From Candidatus Methylomirabilota bacterium (GTDB lineage: Bacteria; Methylomirabilota; Methylomirabilia; Rokubacteriales; CSP1-6), in NCBI GenBank assembly GCA_036002485.1, contig DASYTI010000033.1, forward strand, positions 1 through 64,000: a stretch of 64,000 bases of DNA. Direction: 5' to 3'. The position numbers and the translations under genes are program-made. A model generated the notes under the pieces. The model did not search any database. It was not told where the DNA came from and worked only from the letters and a program-made list of their open reading frames with translations. Shown here piece by piece: positions 52,856 through 62,337 of the stretch. How positions within the stretch are numbered: the stretch's first letter is position 1; every line of letters begins with the position of its first letter.

Positions 52856-53890
52856 GTGGCCACAGCCATTCGACTCTTCGCCTTGATCTTGCTCGCCCTC
52901 ACCGTCGCCCCTGGGCATGCCCGCGCTCAAGGCGCCATCGAGCAGAAGGAGATCGAGATCGCGGCCGTCCGCGATCCACAGCTCGGATCCCAGGTTGCCA
53001 TCGCGGATGCCTTCGGCTACTTCAAGGAGGTCGGCCTCACCGTCAACGTACGCTGGCAGCAGTCGGCCGCCGATGTCATCACCCTCATGGCGGGGGGCAG
53101 CCAGTATCTCGGCACCGGCGGCACCTTCACGCAGATCGTCCTGGGCGGGCAGAAGCTTCCCGTCCACACGATCTCCGCTCTCGCCGACATCGCGGGCACC
53201 CAGGGCTTCGCCCTCTCCCCCGGCGTGAAGCTCGGCCATCCGCGCGAGCTCGAAGGCAAGAAGCTCGCCTTCACCCAGGGCAATTCCCAGGTGCTCATCC
53301 TGGCCAAGCTCGCCAAGATCTACGGCTTCGATGCCTCCAAGGTGACGCTCGTCAACATGCAGCCGTCGGAAGGGGTGGTCGCGGCATCGAAGGGAGACGT
53401 CCAGGGCTTCCTCGGCTGGCAGCCGAACCTCTTCCGGCTCGTCAAGATGGGCGGCACCATGTACGTGACGGGCACCACCTCGTTCATCGGAGGCAAGCCG
53501 GAGCCGTATCCGGCCACCGACAAGCTGCAATTCAACCATTCGGTCCTCATGGCCGCCGACGCCTGGATCAAGGACAAGCCCAATACGCTCAAGGCCGTGC
53601 TGCGCGCGCTCCTCAAGGCCAACGACCTCATGGTCAAGGACCGGCCCAAGGCGCTCGAGGCGCTCGTCTCGCAGCTCCGCATCGATCGCGACGCCATCGA
53701 GGCGATGACCGAGCAGAACAAGTACAGCCTGGCCCTCACCGACGACGTGGCCAACAGCATCCGGTTCCAGAGCGACTGGGCCCTCGGCATCAATCGCATC
53801 CAGGGGCCCGTCGCGCCCGAGGACATCCTGGCCCCCAAGCTCCTGGCCGAGATCGATCCGAAGCTCGTGACATGGAAGCCCAAGCGGTAA
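52856..53890 (+). CDS. NMT1/THI5-like (NitT/TauT) periplasmic binding protein
   Basis: 344 residues from GTG 52856 preceded by CAGGAGGACG. Signal peptide residues 1-25 (LFALILLALTVAPG, then HARA-Q). Type II periplasmic binding fold: ADAFGYFKEVGLTVNVRW, VITLMAGGSQYLGTGGTFTQ, LEGKKLAFTQGNSQVLILAK, GDVQGFLGWQPNLFRLV. The class includes binding proteins for pyrimidines, sulfonates and riboflavin-like ligands; context (hydantoinase, carbamoylase) suggests a cyclic ureide or pyrimidine. Its end overlaps the next permease. Confidence 0.87.
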   Translation: MATAIRLFALILLALTVAPGHARAQGAIEQKEIEIAAVRDPQLGSQVAIADAFGYFKEVGLTVNVRWQQSAADVITLMAGGSQYLGTGGTFTQIVLGGQKLPVHTISALADIAGTQGFALSPGVKLGHPRELEGKKLAFTQGNSQVLILAKLAKIYGFDASKVTLVNMQPSEGVVAASKGDVQGFLGWQPNLFRLVKMGGTMYVTGTTSFIGGKPEPYPATDKLQFNHSVLMAADAWIKDKPNTLKAVLRALLKANDLMVKDRPKALEALVSQLRIDRDAIEAMTEQNKYSLALTDDVANSIRFQSDWALGINRIQGPVAPEDILAPKLLAEIDPKLVTWKPKR

Positions 53891-54756
53891 ACACGCCGGG
53901 CGCGGCCGCGGTCTCTCCTCGACCGGACATTCCGAGCACGGCCGCGGCGAGACCGAGACCGCGGAAGACCCTCGGCCGCCCCCTCGCTGTCCTGCTACGC
54001 GTGTGCTCGCTGCTGCTCTTCTTCGCGCTGTGGTGGGGCGTGAGCCTCCTCAACGCGCATGTGCTCAAGGTCTTCAACCCCGTGCTCTTGCCCGCTCCCC
54101 ACGCGGTCCTGCAGGCGGGGATCAAGATGGCCGCCTCGGGCGAGCTCCTGAGGCACATCACGGCGAGCCTCTCGCGGGTCCTCTGGGGTTTCGGTATTGC
54201 CGCCGTCCTCGGCGTCGTCGTGGGCACCGCCCTCGGCCGCTCCCGCGTGCTGGAGCATCTGGTCGAGCCGACGCTCGAGATGCTGCGGCCCATTCCGCCC
54301 CTGGCCTTCCTGCCCATGATGGTGCTGTGGTTCGGCATTGGCGAATCGTCCAAGGTCGCCTTCATCGCCTATGCCGCCTTCTTTCCCGTCTTCACCACCA
54401 CGGTCGAAGGCATCAAGTACGTCGATCCGGTGCTGATCCGGGCCGCCTCGAGCCTCGGGGCCACCGAGCGTCAGATCTTCTGGCACGTGGTGCTGCCCGC
54501 GGCCACGCCCAATATCATCACGGGCCTGCGGCTGGCCTTCGGGCTGTCCTTCTTCGTCATCGTGGCGGCGGAGTTCATCGCCGCCGACTCCGGGCTGGGC
54601 TATCTCATAAATGACGCCCGGACCTTCTTCCTCGTCGCCAACATGCTCCTGGGCGCGGCCGTGATCGGCATCATCGGCGTGCTCGCCAATGTGCTCCTGC
54701 GCAAGCTCGAGGGCCGTCTCCTGCGCTGGCGCGCGGAGTCGCGGGGCCAGTCGTGA
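53872..54756 (+). CDS. NitT/TauT-type ABC permease
   Basis: 294 residues from ATG 53872, overlapping the binding-protein gene by 19 bases. Six or so helices, long N-terminal charged Pro/Arg-rich cytoplasmic tail (about 1-40) that is longer than usual. Signatures RPIPPLAFLPMMVLWFGIGE, the coupling EAA-like RAASSLGATERQIFWHVVLP and LGYLINDARTFFLVANML. Stop overlaps the ATPase GTG (GTGA). Confidence 0.9.
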   Translation: MEAQAVNTPGAAAVSPRPDIPSTAAARPRPRKTLGRPLAVLLRVCSLLLFFALWWGVSLLNAHVLKVFNPVLLPAPHAVLQAGIKMAASGELLRHITASLSRVLWGFGIAAVLGVVVGTALGRSRVLEHLVEPTLEMLRPIPPLAFLPMMVLWFGIGESSKVAFIAYAAFFPVFTTTVEGIKYVDPVLIRAASSLGATERQIFWHVVLPAATPNIITGLRLAFGLSFFVIVAAEFIAADSGLGYLINDARTFFLVANMLLGAAVIGIIGVLANVLLRKLEGRLLRWRAESRGQS

Positions 54757-55514
54757 GGTCCATCCAGATCGAGCGCGTGTCCAAGAGCTACACGGAGGGC
54801 GCCCTCGCCCTCGACGAGGTGAGTCTCGAGCTGTCAGAGAACAGCTTCACCTGTCTCCTCGGGCCCTCCGGCTGTGGCAAGTCCACGCTCCTGAACATGA
54901 TCGCGGGCTTCCTCGAGCCCACCACGGGCCACATCCTGGTGGACGGCCGCGAGGTCACCCACGCGGGGGCCGACCGCGGCGTGGTCTTCCAGGAGTACGC
55001 GCTCTTCCCCTGGCGCACGGCCATCGAGAACGTGGAGTTCGGCCCCATGATCCAGGGCGTGACGCGCGCGGCCCGCCGCGCCACCGCGCGCCAGTACCTC
55101 TCGCTGGTGGGCCTCGCCGAGCACGAGGGCAAGTACCCTCGCGAGCTCTCGGGCGGGATGAAGCAGCGGGTGGCCATCGCGCGGGCGCTCGCCAACCATC
55201 CCTCGGTGCTCCTGATGGACGAGCCCTTCGGCGCCCTCGACGCCCAGACCCGCGAGGTCATGCAGGAGGAGCTGCTCAGGATCTGGCAGCAGGACAAGAA
55301 GACCGTGGTCTTCGTCACCCACAGCATCTCCGAGTCCATCTTCCTCGCCGACCGCATCGTGGTCATGGCCACGCAGCCCGGTACCATCAAGGAGATCGTG
55401 GACGTGACCCTGCCCCATCCGCGTGAGCGCTCGAGCGCGGAGTTCGTCTCCCTCGAGCGGGAGATCAAGCGCCTGGTCCGCGAAGAGGTCGCCAAGCTCG
55501 GCGTCACCGGGTAG
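54753..55514 (+). CDS. NitT/TauT-type ABC ATP-binding protein
   Basis: 253 residues from GTG 54753. Walker A GPSGCGKSTLLNMIAGF, Q-loop VVFQEYALFPWRTA, signature LSGGMKQRVAIARALA, Walker B VLLMDEPFGALDAQ, and VTHSISESIFLADRIVV. Powers the preceding permease. The carbamoylase gene follows at 29 bases, so uptake and degradation may be one operon. Confidence 0.93.
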   Translation: MRSIQIERVSKSYTEGALALDEVSLELSENSFTCLLGPSGCGKSTLLNMIAGFLEPTTGHILVDGREVTHAGADRGVVFQEYALFPWRTAIENVEFGPMIQGVTRAARRATARQYLSLVGLAEHEGKYPRELSGGMKQRVAIARALANHPSVLLMDEPFGALDAQTREVMQEELLRIWQQDKKTVVFVTHSISESIFLADRIVVMATQPGTIKEIVDVTLPHPRERSSAEFVSLEREIKRLVREEVAKLGVTG

Positions 55515-55543
55515 GATACTGAAAACACCGCAGAGGAGAGCCC

Positions 55544-56428
55544 ATGGCTAGGATCGTCACCGTCGCCGCCGCCCAGATGGGGCCCAATCAGGAAAGTAGC
55601 AGCCGCGAGGAGATCGTCGAGCGCATGCTCGCGCTCCTCGAGCAGGCCAAGGCGCAGGGCGCCGAGCTCATCGCCTATCCCGAGATGGCGCTCACCACCT
55701 ATTTCCCCAAGAAGATCCGCAAGGACTTCGATCAGTTCTTCGAGACCGAGATACCGCCCAAGGCGCTCGAGCCCGTGCTCCGTCGCGCCAAGGAAGCCAG
55801 GGTCGCCGTCCACGTCGGCTTCTGCGAGAAGGCCGACGGCAAGTACTTCAACACGGCGCTCTTGACCGACACGGGAGGCCGGCTCGTCGGGACCTTCAGG
55901 AAAATCCACCTCCCGGGCACCAAGGCCGCCGACGGCTTCGCCCAGGTCTACGAGCCCTATTACTTCGCCCACGGCGACACGGGCTACAAGGTCTTCGAGG
56001 CCTGCGGCGCCAAGGTGGGCATCGCGATTTGTCAGGACCGCCGCTATCCCGAGAGCTACCGGGCCCTGGCCCTCCAGGGTGCCGAGATCATCCTGATCGG
56101 GTACAACACGCCCATCTCCGCGCTGGCTCTCGACCTCAACGAGCTGTGCATGCGGTCCGGCGCCTATGCCAACGCGTGCTTCGTGGTCGGCGTCGCGAAA
56201 GCGGGCGTGGAAGACGGCATCGAGCTGATCGGCGGCTCGTGCATCATCAACCCTGTCGGCCAGGTGCTCGCCAAGGCGGCCACCACGGGCGACGAGCTGG
56301 TGGTCTCGCGCATCGACCTGGATCAGATGACGCCTGTGCGCAAGCGATGGAACTTCCTCGGCCGCCGCCAGCCCCAGCACTACGCCACCCTGCTCCAGCC
56401 CGTGACGGAGAAGGAGCCGCACCGATGA
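55544..56428 (+). CDS. Carbon-nitrogen hydrolase, N-carbamoyl-D-amino acid hydrolase-like
   Basis: 294 residues of the nitrilase superfamily. Catalytic Glu E47 (YPEMAL), Lys K120 (FRKIHLPG) and Cys C163 (AICQDRRYPE) are all present. Length and the surrounding sequence (SALALDLNELCMRSGAYAN, FLGRRQPQHYATL) suit the N-carbamoylase branch. Hydrolyses N-carbamoyl amino acids to amino acid, CO2 and ammonia, the step after hydantoinase. Its stop overlaps the hydantoinase ATG, and both enzymes of the pathway are translated together. Confidence 0.87.
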   Translation: MARIVTVAAAQMGPNQESSSREEIVERMLALLEQAKAQGAELIAYPEMALTTYFPKKIRKDFDQFFETEIPPKALEPVLRRAKEARVAVHVGFCEKADGKYFNTALLTDTGGRLVGTFRKIHLPGTKAADGFAQVYEPYYFAHGDTGYKVFEACGAKVGIAICQDRRYPESYRALALQGAEIILIGYNTPISALALDLNELCMRSGAYANACFVVGVAKAGVEDGIELIGGSCIINPVGQVLAKAATTGDELVVSRIDLDQMTPVRKRWNFLGRRQPQHYATLLQPVTEKEPHR

Positions 56429-57849
56429 GCGCACTCACCGCTCCGCGCGTCGACACCATCGTCCGCGGCGGTCGGATCGTGACCGCCTCCGATGTCTTCG
56501 AGGCGGCCGTGGCCATCAAGGGCGACAAGATCGCCGCCATCGGTCCCGAGGAGCTCTTGCCCCCCGCCGACCGCGTCATCGACGCGGGAGGGCGATACGT
56601 CCTGCCCGGGCTCATCGACTGCCATCTCCACGTCGGCCCGGAGTACGACGACTGGAAGACGGCCCCGCTCGCCGCCGCCCAGACGGGCCTGACCACGCTC
56701 CTCCCCTTCGTGATTTATGACGAAGGCGAGAGGCTGCCCAAGGCCGTGGCGCGGCTGCGCGAGGAAGCGCAGGCCCTCTCCGTCCTCGACTTCGGCTTCC
56801 ACTTCATCCTGAATCACGAGCCCCCCATCCTCTCCGGCCTGGCCGAGGCCTTCTCGATGGGCGTGTCGTCCTTCAAGCTCTTCATGACGTACAAGAAGCG
56901 GCCCAAGCGTATGGTCTCCGACGAGTTCATCGCCAAGACCATGGACATCCTCGGCCGCCTGGGCGGCGTCTGCCAGCTCCACTGCGAGAACGGCGACATC
57001 CTCTGCTACCTCGAGGACAAGGCCATCGCGGCGGGGCGCACGGCGCCCGTGGATTTCCCGGGGACCTGCCCCGACTGGACGGAAGAAGAGGCGATCAATC
57101 GCGCCATCCTGATCGGCAAGCTCGCCGAGTGCCCCGTCTATGTCGTCCACCTCTCGACCCGGCTTGGCCTCGAGCGCATCAAGCGGGCGCAGAGCGAAGG
57201 CCAGCGGGTCTGGGCCGAGACCTGCCCGCAATACCTCTTGCTCAACGACAAGGAGATGGAGCGTCTCGGTCCCTTCGCCAAGATCGGCCCGCCCCTCCGC
57301 TCGGCCGACGGGGTCAATCAGAACGCGCTCTGGGCGGGCACCGCGCAGGGCTTCGTGTCGACGGTGGCGAGCGATCATTCCCCTCGCGTGCCCGCGGCCA
57401 AGGAGCCTGGGCGGACGAACATCTTCGTGGATACAGAGGGCAAACCCATCCCCTTCGGGGCGCCCTCGCTCGAGACGCTGACCTCGCTCATGTGGAGCGA
57501 GGGCGTGGTCAATCGCGGTTTGCCCGTAACCTGGATGGCACGCGTGATGGCCGAGAACCCCGCGCGCATCTTCGGCCTCTACCCGCGCAAGGGCGTGATC
57601 CGCGTGGGCGCGGATGCGGACCTGACCATCTGGGATCCCGCGCCCGCCTGGACCATCGAGCAGAAGCAGCATCTCGGCATCGCGGGCTTCACGCCGTATG
57701 AAGGCTGGCCGGCGCACGGCAAGGCCTGGATGACGCTCCTGCGCGGCCAGGTCGTGCTCAACCAGGGCACGCTCGAGCAGAAGCCCGGCTATGGCCAGTT
57801 CCTCGCGCGGGGTGGACCCATCGCCCCCCTCGGCGGCGCCGTGCGCTGA
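56425..57849 (+). CDS. Hydantoinase/dihydropyrimidinase-like amidohydrolase
   Basis: 474 residues. HxH in GLIDCHLHVGP, carbamylated Lys in SSFKLFMTYKK, His in QLHCENGD, His in YVVHLSTR, Asp in ASDHSPRVP. C-terminal DLTIWDPAPAWTIEQKQ and TPYEGWPAHGKAW are typical of D-hydantoinase/dihydropyrimidinase. Opens 5- or 6-membered cyclic ureides to carbamoyl amino acids, feeding the carbamoylase gene whose stop it overlaps (ATGA). Start 56425 is favoured over an upstream frame inside the carbamoylase gene. Confidence 0.92.
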   Translation: MSALTAPRVDTIVRGGRIVTASDVFEAAVAIKGDKIAAIGPEELLPPADRVIDAGGRYVLPGLIDCHLHVGPEYDDWKTAPLAAAQTGLTTLLPFVIYDEGERLPKAVARLREEAQALSVLDFGFHFILNHEPPILSGLAEAFSMGVSSFKLFMTYKKRPKRMVSDEFIAKTMDILGRLGGVCQLHCENGDILCYLEDKAIAAGRTAPVDFPGTCPDWTEEEAINRAILIGKLAECPVYVVHLSTRLGLERIKRAQSEGQRVWAETCPQYLLLNDKEMERLGPFAKIGPPLRSADGVNQNALWAGTAQGFVSTVASDHSPRVPAAKEPGRTNIFVDTEGKPIPFGAPSLETLTSLMWSEGVVNRGLPVTWMARVMAENPARIFGLYPRKGVIRVGADADLTIWDPAPAWTIEQKQHLGIAGFTPYEGWPAHGKAWMTLLRGQVVLNQGTLEQKPGYGQFLARGGPIAPLGGAVR

Positions 57850-59198
57850 TGGACTATCTCGCGCGGCTGGCCAGCTTCGCCTGCGGCATTCGCGTAGCCG
57901 ATCTTCCCGCCTCCACGGTCAAAGCGTCCAAGCTCGTGCTGCTCGACACGATGGGCGCCATCGTGGCGGGGAGCGCGCTCCCCGAGAACGGACGGCTGGC
58001 CCGCATGGCCGCCCGCCGCGCGCCCCACGGCAGCTCGAGCCTGCTCGGTCACGCCCTCAAGGCCGATTCGTTCCTCGCCGCCTTCACCAATGCCACGGCC
58101 GGCGTGGCCCTGGAGATGGACGAAGGCAATCGCCTGGGCGGCGGCCATCCGGCCATCCACGTCATTCCCGGAGCGCTCGCCGTCGCCGAGGAAATGGGTG
58201 CCGACGGCGGCCGGCTTCTCGAGAGCGTGATCGCGGGCTATGAAATCGGCTCGCGCATCGGCGGGGCGACGCTCGCGCGTCCCAACGTCCACTCCCACGG
58301 CACCTGGGGCACCATCAGCACCGCGGCGGCCGTCGCGCGCTTGAATGATCTCGCAGCGGACGACATGAGGCGCGTCATCAATCTCTCGGCGTCGATGAGC
58401 CCGGCCAACACCTGGACGCCCGCCCTCGAAGGCGCCACCATCAGGAATGCCTATCCGGGGCGCTCGGGGCTCGAGGGCATTCTCGCCGTGGATCTGCTTC
58501 GGGCGGGCTTCACCGCCCTCGAGGACGCGCCGTCCGATGTCTACGGGACCATCCTGGCCGATCGCTTCGAGCCCGAGGAGGCCGTGCGTGGCCTCGGCGA
58601 GCACTACCGGATCGAGCAGAACTACTTCAAGCTCCACGCCTGCTGCCGCATGAACCACCCGGCGCTGGACGCCATCATGGCGCTGCGCGCGGAGTCCAAG
58701 CTCACGGCCGAGCAGGTGGCGCGGGTGCAGATCACCTCCGTCCCCTTCGGCCTGCGCATGGCGGAGGCGGCGCCCACGAACATGCTCGGCGCCAAGTTCT
58801 CCATCCCGTATGCTGTGGCCGCCGCCCTCGTGCTCGGGCGCACGGATGTCGCGGCCTTCGAGGAGTCGCGGCTGGCCGATCCGCGCATCCGTAACCTGGC
58901 CGCGCGCGTCGAGATCGCCGCCGATCCCGAGATGGCCCTCAAGCGCACCGACTATCCCACGGCCGAGGTGCGGATCACCCTCGGCGACGGGCGAGTGCTC
59001 TCGCGAAAGACCGGCGTGGTGCGCGGCGATGCCGTCAATCCCGTCGCCCAGGACGAGATCGTCGCCAAGTTTCACTCGCTCGCCGGCGGCCCCCTCGGCG
59101 CGGCCCGCGCCCGAGAGATCGTGGAGGTCGTCGAGGGCATGGACGGTCTCAAGGATATTCGCGACCTGACCGCGCTCCTGGTACCGACCCCCGCGTGA
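57849..59198 (+). CDS. MmgE/PrpD family protein
   Basis: 449 residues. Family signature GTWGTISTAAAVARL, EMDEGNRLGGGHPAIHVIPG and the C-terminal domain with FKLHACCRMNHPALDAIM and the VARVQITSVPFGLRMAEAA beta segment. 2-methylcitrate dehydratase and iminodisuccinate epimerase belong here; other members are aconitase-like dehydratases. Starts with TGATG overlap to the hydantoinase gene. Its place suggests dehydration or isomerisation of a side-product of the same pathway. Confidence 0.85.
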   Translation: MDYLARLASFACGIRVADLPASTVKASKLVLLDTMGAIVAGSALPENGRLARMAARRAPHGSSSLLGHALKADSFLAAFTNATAGVALEMDEGNRLGGGHPAIHVIPGALAVAEEMGADGGRLLESVIAGYEIGSRIGGATLARPNVHSHGTWGTISTAAAVARLNDLAADDMRRVINLSASMSPANTWTPALEGATIRNAYPGRSGLEGILAVDLLRAGFTALEDAPSDVYGTILADRFEPEEAVRGLGEHYRIEQNYFKLHACCRMNHPALDAIMALRAESKLTAEQVARVQITSVPFGLRMAEAAPTNMLGAKFSIPYAVAAALVLGRTDVAAFEESRLADPRIRNLAARVEIAADPEMALKRTDYPTAEVRITLGDGRVLSRKTGVVRGDAVNPVAQDEIVAKFHSLAGGPLGAARAREIVEVVEGMDGLKDIRDLTALLVPTPA

Positions 59199-59217
59199 CC
59201 GCGCCGTTCCCAACAGC

Positions 59218-60912
59218 ATGGACCACGGACTCTCGCGCGGACTGACCAACTACGGCGACCGCGACTTCGCGCTCTATCTGAGGCGCTCGTTCGCGCGCTC
59301 CATGGGCTACTCGTCGGCGAGCCTCGCCAAGCCCATCGTGGGAATCGCGGACTCGGGCTCGGGCTTCAACAACTGTCACCGGGCGCTCCCGGAGCTCATC
59401 GAGTCCGTCAAGCGCGGCGTGCTGGCCGCGGGCGGGCTGCCCCTCGTGTTCCCCACCATCTCGCTCGGCGAGGTCTTTCTCGACCCGACCAGCATGATGT
59501 ACCGCAACCTCATGTCCATGGACGTCGAGGAGATGGTGCGCGCCCAGCCCATGGACGCGGTGGTGCTGGTGGGCGGCTGCGACAAGACGGTGCCGGCTCA
59601 GCTCATGGGCGCGGCCTCGGCCGGCGTGCCCGCCATCCAGCTGGTGACGGGTCCCATGATGACGGGCCGCTGGCAGAACGAGCGGCTGGGCGCCTGCACC
59701 GATTGCCGACGCTTCTGGGCACGCTATCGCGCGGGAGCCATCTCGCGAGAGGAGATCGACGGCGTGGAGAGCCGCTTGGCCACGACCACCGGCACCTGCG
59801 CCGTCATGGGCACGGCCAGCACCATGGCCTGCGTCGCCGAGACGCTCGGCATGACCCTGCCGGGCACCGCGGCCATTCCCGCCGTCCACGCCGACCGGCT
59901 GCGCGCGGGCGAAGCCACCGGCGAGGCGGCGGTGCGGCTGGCCGCCTCGCGAATCACGCCCGATCGCGTGCTGACCGCCGAGGCATTCGAGAACGCAGTG
60001 CGCGTGCTCCTTGCCATCGGCGGCTCGACCAACGCCATCATTCATCTCACGGCCATCGCCGGACGCGTGGGCGTGCCCATCTCGCTCGAGCGTCTCAACG
60101 CCATCTCCGACGAGACGCCCGTCCTCGTCGACCTCAAGCCCTCCGGCGATTTCTACATGGAGGATTTCTTCAACGCGGGCGGGCTCGGCGCCGTGCTCGC
60201 CGAGCTGCGCCTCCAGCTCCACCTGGGCTGCCTCACCGTCACCGGCGAGACGCTCGGCGACCGGCTGGAGGCGACTCCGCGCTACGTCGACCACTCGGTG
60301 ATCCGGCCGCGAAGCGAGCCCATCCTGCCCGTGGGCGGCCTCGTCGCGCTCTTCGGCTCGCTGGCCCCGGGCGGCGCTATCCTGAAGCGCTCCGCCGCGG
60401 ATGCGCGCCTCTTCGAGATCGAGGCGCCGGCCGTGGTCTTCGACTCGCTGGAGGACCTCGCCGCGCGTGTGGATGATCCCGCGCTGCCCGTGACGCCGGA
60501 GAGCATCCTCGTCTTGAAGCATGCGGGGCCCAAGGGCGCTCCCGGCATGCCCGAGGCAGGCTATCTGCCCATCCCGCAGAAGCTGGCGCGCGCCGGCGTC
60601 AAGGACATGGTGCGCATCTCAGACGCGCGGATGAGCGGGACGGCCTTCGGGACCATCGTGCTGCATGTCACGCCCGAGGCCGCCGTGGGCGGGCCGCTGG
60701 CCTTGGCTAAAACGGGCGATCGCATCAGGCTCAGCGTGAAGGATCGCCGGCTCGATCTCGTCGTGGACAAGGCCGTGCTCGCGAAGCGACAGGCGGCTCG
60801 CACCGAAGCGCCGGCTCCGAACCGTGGATATCGACGCCTCTATATGGACCACGTGCTCCAGGCCGATCAGGGCTGCGACTTCGACTTCTTAAAGAAGAGC
60901 GCGATCAGATAG
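59218..60912 (+). CDS. IlvD/Edd family dehydratase (sugar-acid or dihydroxy-acid dehydratase)
   Basis: 564 residues. Fe-S dehydratase cysteines: GFNNCHRALPE, VGGCDKTVPAQ and the ACTDCRRFW region with TGTCAVMGTASTMACVAE. C-terminal MSGTAFGTIVLHVTPEAA. Length and DYM-type pattern fit the sugar-acid (arabonate/xylonate/galactonate) dehydratases as well as IlvD; genome context gives no biosynthetic neighbours, so catabolic role is preferred. About 20 bases downstream of MmgE/PrpD. Confidence 0.85.
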   Translation: MDHGLSRGLTNYGDRDFALYLRRSFARSMGYSSASLAKPIVGIADSGSGFNNCHRALPELIESVKRGVLAAGGLPLVFPTISLGEVFLDPTSMMYRNLMSMDVEEMVRAQPMDAVVLVGGCDKTVPAQLMGAASAGVPAIQLVTGPMMTGRWQNERLGACTDCRRFWARYRAGAISREEIDGVESRLATTTGTCAVMGTASTMACVAETLGMTLPGTAAIPAVHADRLRAGEATGEAAVRLAASRITPDRVLTAEAFENAVRVLLAIGGSTNAIIHLTAIAGRVGVPISLERLNAISDETPVLVDLKPSGDFYMEDFFNAGGLGAVLAELRLQLHLGCLTVTGETLGDRLEATPRYVDHSVIRPRSEPILPVGGLVALFGSLAPGGAILKRSAADARLFEIEAPAVVFDSLEDLAARVDDPALPVTPESILVLKHAGPKGAPGMPEAGYLPIPQKLARAGVKDMVRISDARMSGTAFGTIVLHVTPEAAVGGPLALAKTGDRIRLSVKDRRLDLVVDKAVLAKRQAARTEAPAPNRGYRRLYMDHVLQADQGCDFDFLKKSAIR

Positions 60913-61198
60913 GCCTTCGGCCGGTTGGTTCTGACGTATTTCGGCCGGAAAATCCGGCATTTGCCGGTTCTCCACCGCCCGTTCTGACCACATCGTAGTC
61001 TTTTCAGCTACTTAGACGATCCATCCCCAGCTTACCCACCTGTTGTGGACGTGGCTGGCAAAATCCACATCATGTGGGGTGCCGTCCTGGCAGGGCAGTC
61101 CTCAAAAAAGCACATGTTGACAGGGGTTTATCCATTTATTACTCTACTAAGGCTCCACTCGACTGCTTCTGGCTCAACTGAACTAGGTGGAGGAGTTC
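60913..61198 (+). promoter_or_regulatory. AT-richer leader of the DGQHR gene with palindromes and -35
   Basis: No gene seen. The stretch is distinctly less GC-rich than its neighbours. It has CCACATCATGTGG (perfect palindrome around a central base, 61065-61077), TGTGGA/TCCACA (61044-61069), two GTTCTGAC copies, and repeated GGCCGG near 60930-60970. A TTGACA at 61117-61122 with no clear -10 lies 77 bases before ATG 61199. Candidate autoregulatory leader. Confidence 0.45.
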
Positions 61199-62326
61199 AT
61201 GATCACCGTTCCCGCGCACCGTGTGAAACAATTCGGTGTGGAGTTCTTTCAGGCGTCCTTCTCTGCCAAGGATATCGATCGCCTGGTCAAGTTCGAGGTC
61301 CTGGGTTACGCGGGTGCGGCCGCTCCTCCTACCAAGGCCAAGCGCGGAAACCGCTCGCGGGTCAACTGGGAGGCCCTCGAGAAGCGGATCGGCGAGAGCG
61401 AGGCCGCCTACCAGCGTCCGGTCATCCGCCGCAAGATCGACGAGCTGGTCAGCTACTATCGCGACTGCAAGGACGCGGGCACGCTGCCCGCCATTCCCGG
61501 CGCGGTCATCATCACCTCCGAGAAGCGTTTCACCTTCACGCCGATGGCGAGCCAGCACGATCTCGGGCTCCTGCAGATCCCCGAGGAGCATGGCGTCCTC
61601 CGCGTGCTGGACGGCCAGCACCGGCTGCTCGCCCTCCACGCGCTCACCCAGGCGGGAGAGAACATGGGCATCGAGGTCCCGGCCGTGCTCTTCGACCGCC
61701 TCGACGCGCGCCAGATCGTCGAGCTCTTCGTCACCATCAATGCCAAGCACACGCGGCTCAATCCCTCGCACATCGTGAGCCTGGCCGGGCGCAAGCTCTA
61801 CCCCGATCCGAACCAGGCCCTGGCCCACGACGTGATCCGCTCGCTCAACGAGGACGAGACCTCGCCGTTGCACGGCGAGATCAAGATGCTCGGCACCGGG
61901 CGCGGGCGGGTCTCGCAGGCTCCGCTCGCCGAGGAGATCGTGGACTTCCTGGAGACCGTCGAGAAGATCGGGGGCGGCGCGCGCATGAACGAGCTCCGCC
62001 AGAACGCCAAGCGCTTCTTCCTGAACTACATGAAAGCGGTGTCGGGGGTCTTTCCCACGGCGTGGGCAGGCCGTAAGTACTCGATCAAGACGGGCGCGGC
62101 GCTCCGCGCCTTCATCCGCGTGGCGCCCGACGTGATGGCGCGCGCCCGCGAGCTCAAGCGCGACGCCTTCGACCACAACGCGATCCGCGAGGCGGTCAAG
62201 CCCTGGGGCGAGCGGCTGCGCGACCGGCGCTTCGAGACCGAGGCCGAATGGAAGAACAAGCTCCAGGGCGGCACCCGCGGCACGGTGGAAGCGCTGACGC
62301 GCGAACTGCGAGACGCCCTCCGCTAG
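61199..62326 (+). CDS. DGQHR-domain protein, DndB-like (DNA modification regulator family)
   Basis: 375 residues from ATG 61199 behind GGAGGAG; a GTG four codons earlier is the other choice. The DGQHR motif is 138-142 (LRVLDGQHRLLAL), followed by FVTINAKHTRLNPSHIVSL (177-195), matching the DndB/DpdB-type DGQHR fold, related in architecture to ParB/Srx-like domains. The N-terminal part has AYQRPVIRRKIDELVSYYRD and a lysine-rich GKAKRG stretch. DndB regulates phosphorothioation genes; none of dndC, dndD or dndE is nearby. Orphan function unknown. Confidence 0.75.
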   Translation: MITVPAHRVKQFGVEFFQASFSAKDIDRLVKFEVLGYAGAAAPPTKAKRGNRSRVNWEALEKRIGESEAAYQRPVIRRKIDELVSYYRDCKDAGTLPAIPGAVIITSEKRFTFTPMASQHDLGLLQIPEEHGVLRVLDGQHRLLALHALTQAGENMGIEVPAVLFDRLDARQIVELFVTINAKHTRLNPSHIVSLAGRKLYPDPNQALAHDVIRSLNEDETSPLHGEIKMLGTGRGRVSQAPLAEEIVDFLETVEKIGGGARMNELRQNAKRFFLNYMKAVSGVFPTAWAGRKYSIKTGAALRAFIRVAPDVMARARELKRDAFDHNAIREAVKPWGERLRDRRFETEAEWKNKLQGGTRGTVEALTRELRDALR

Positions 62327-62337
62327 GCTGCCGTTTG

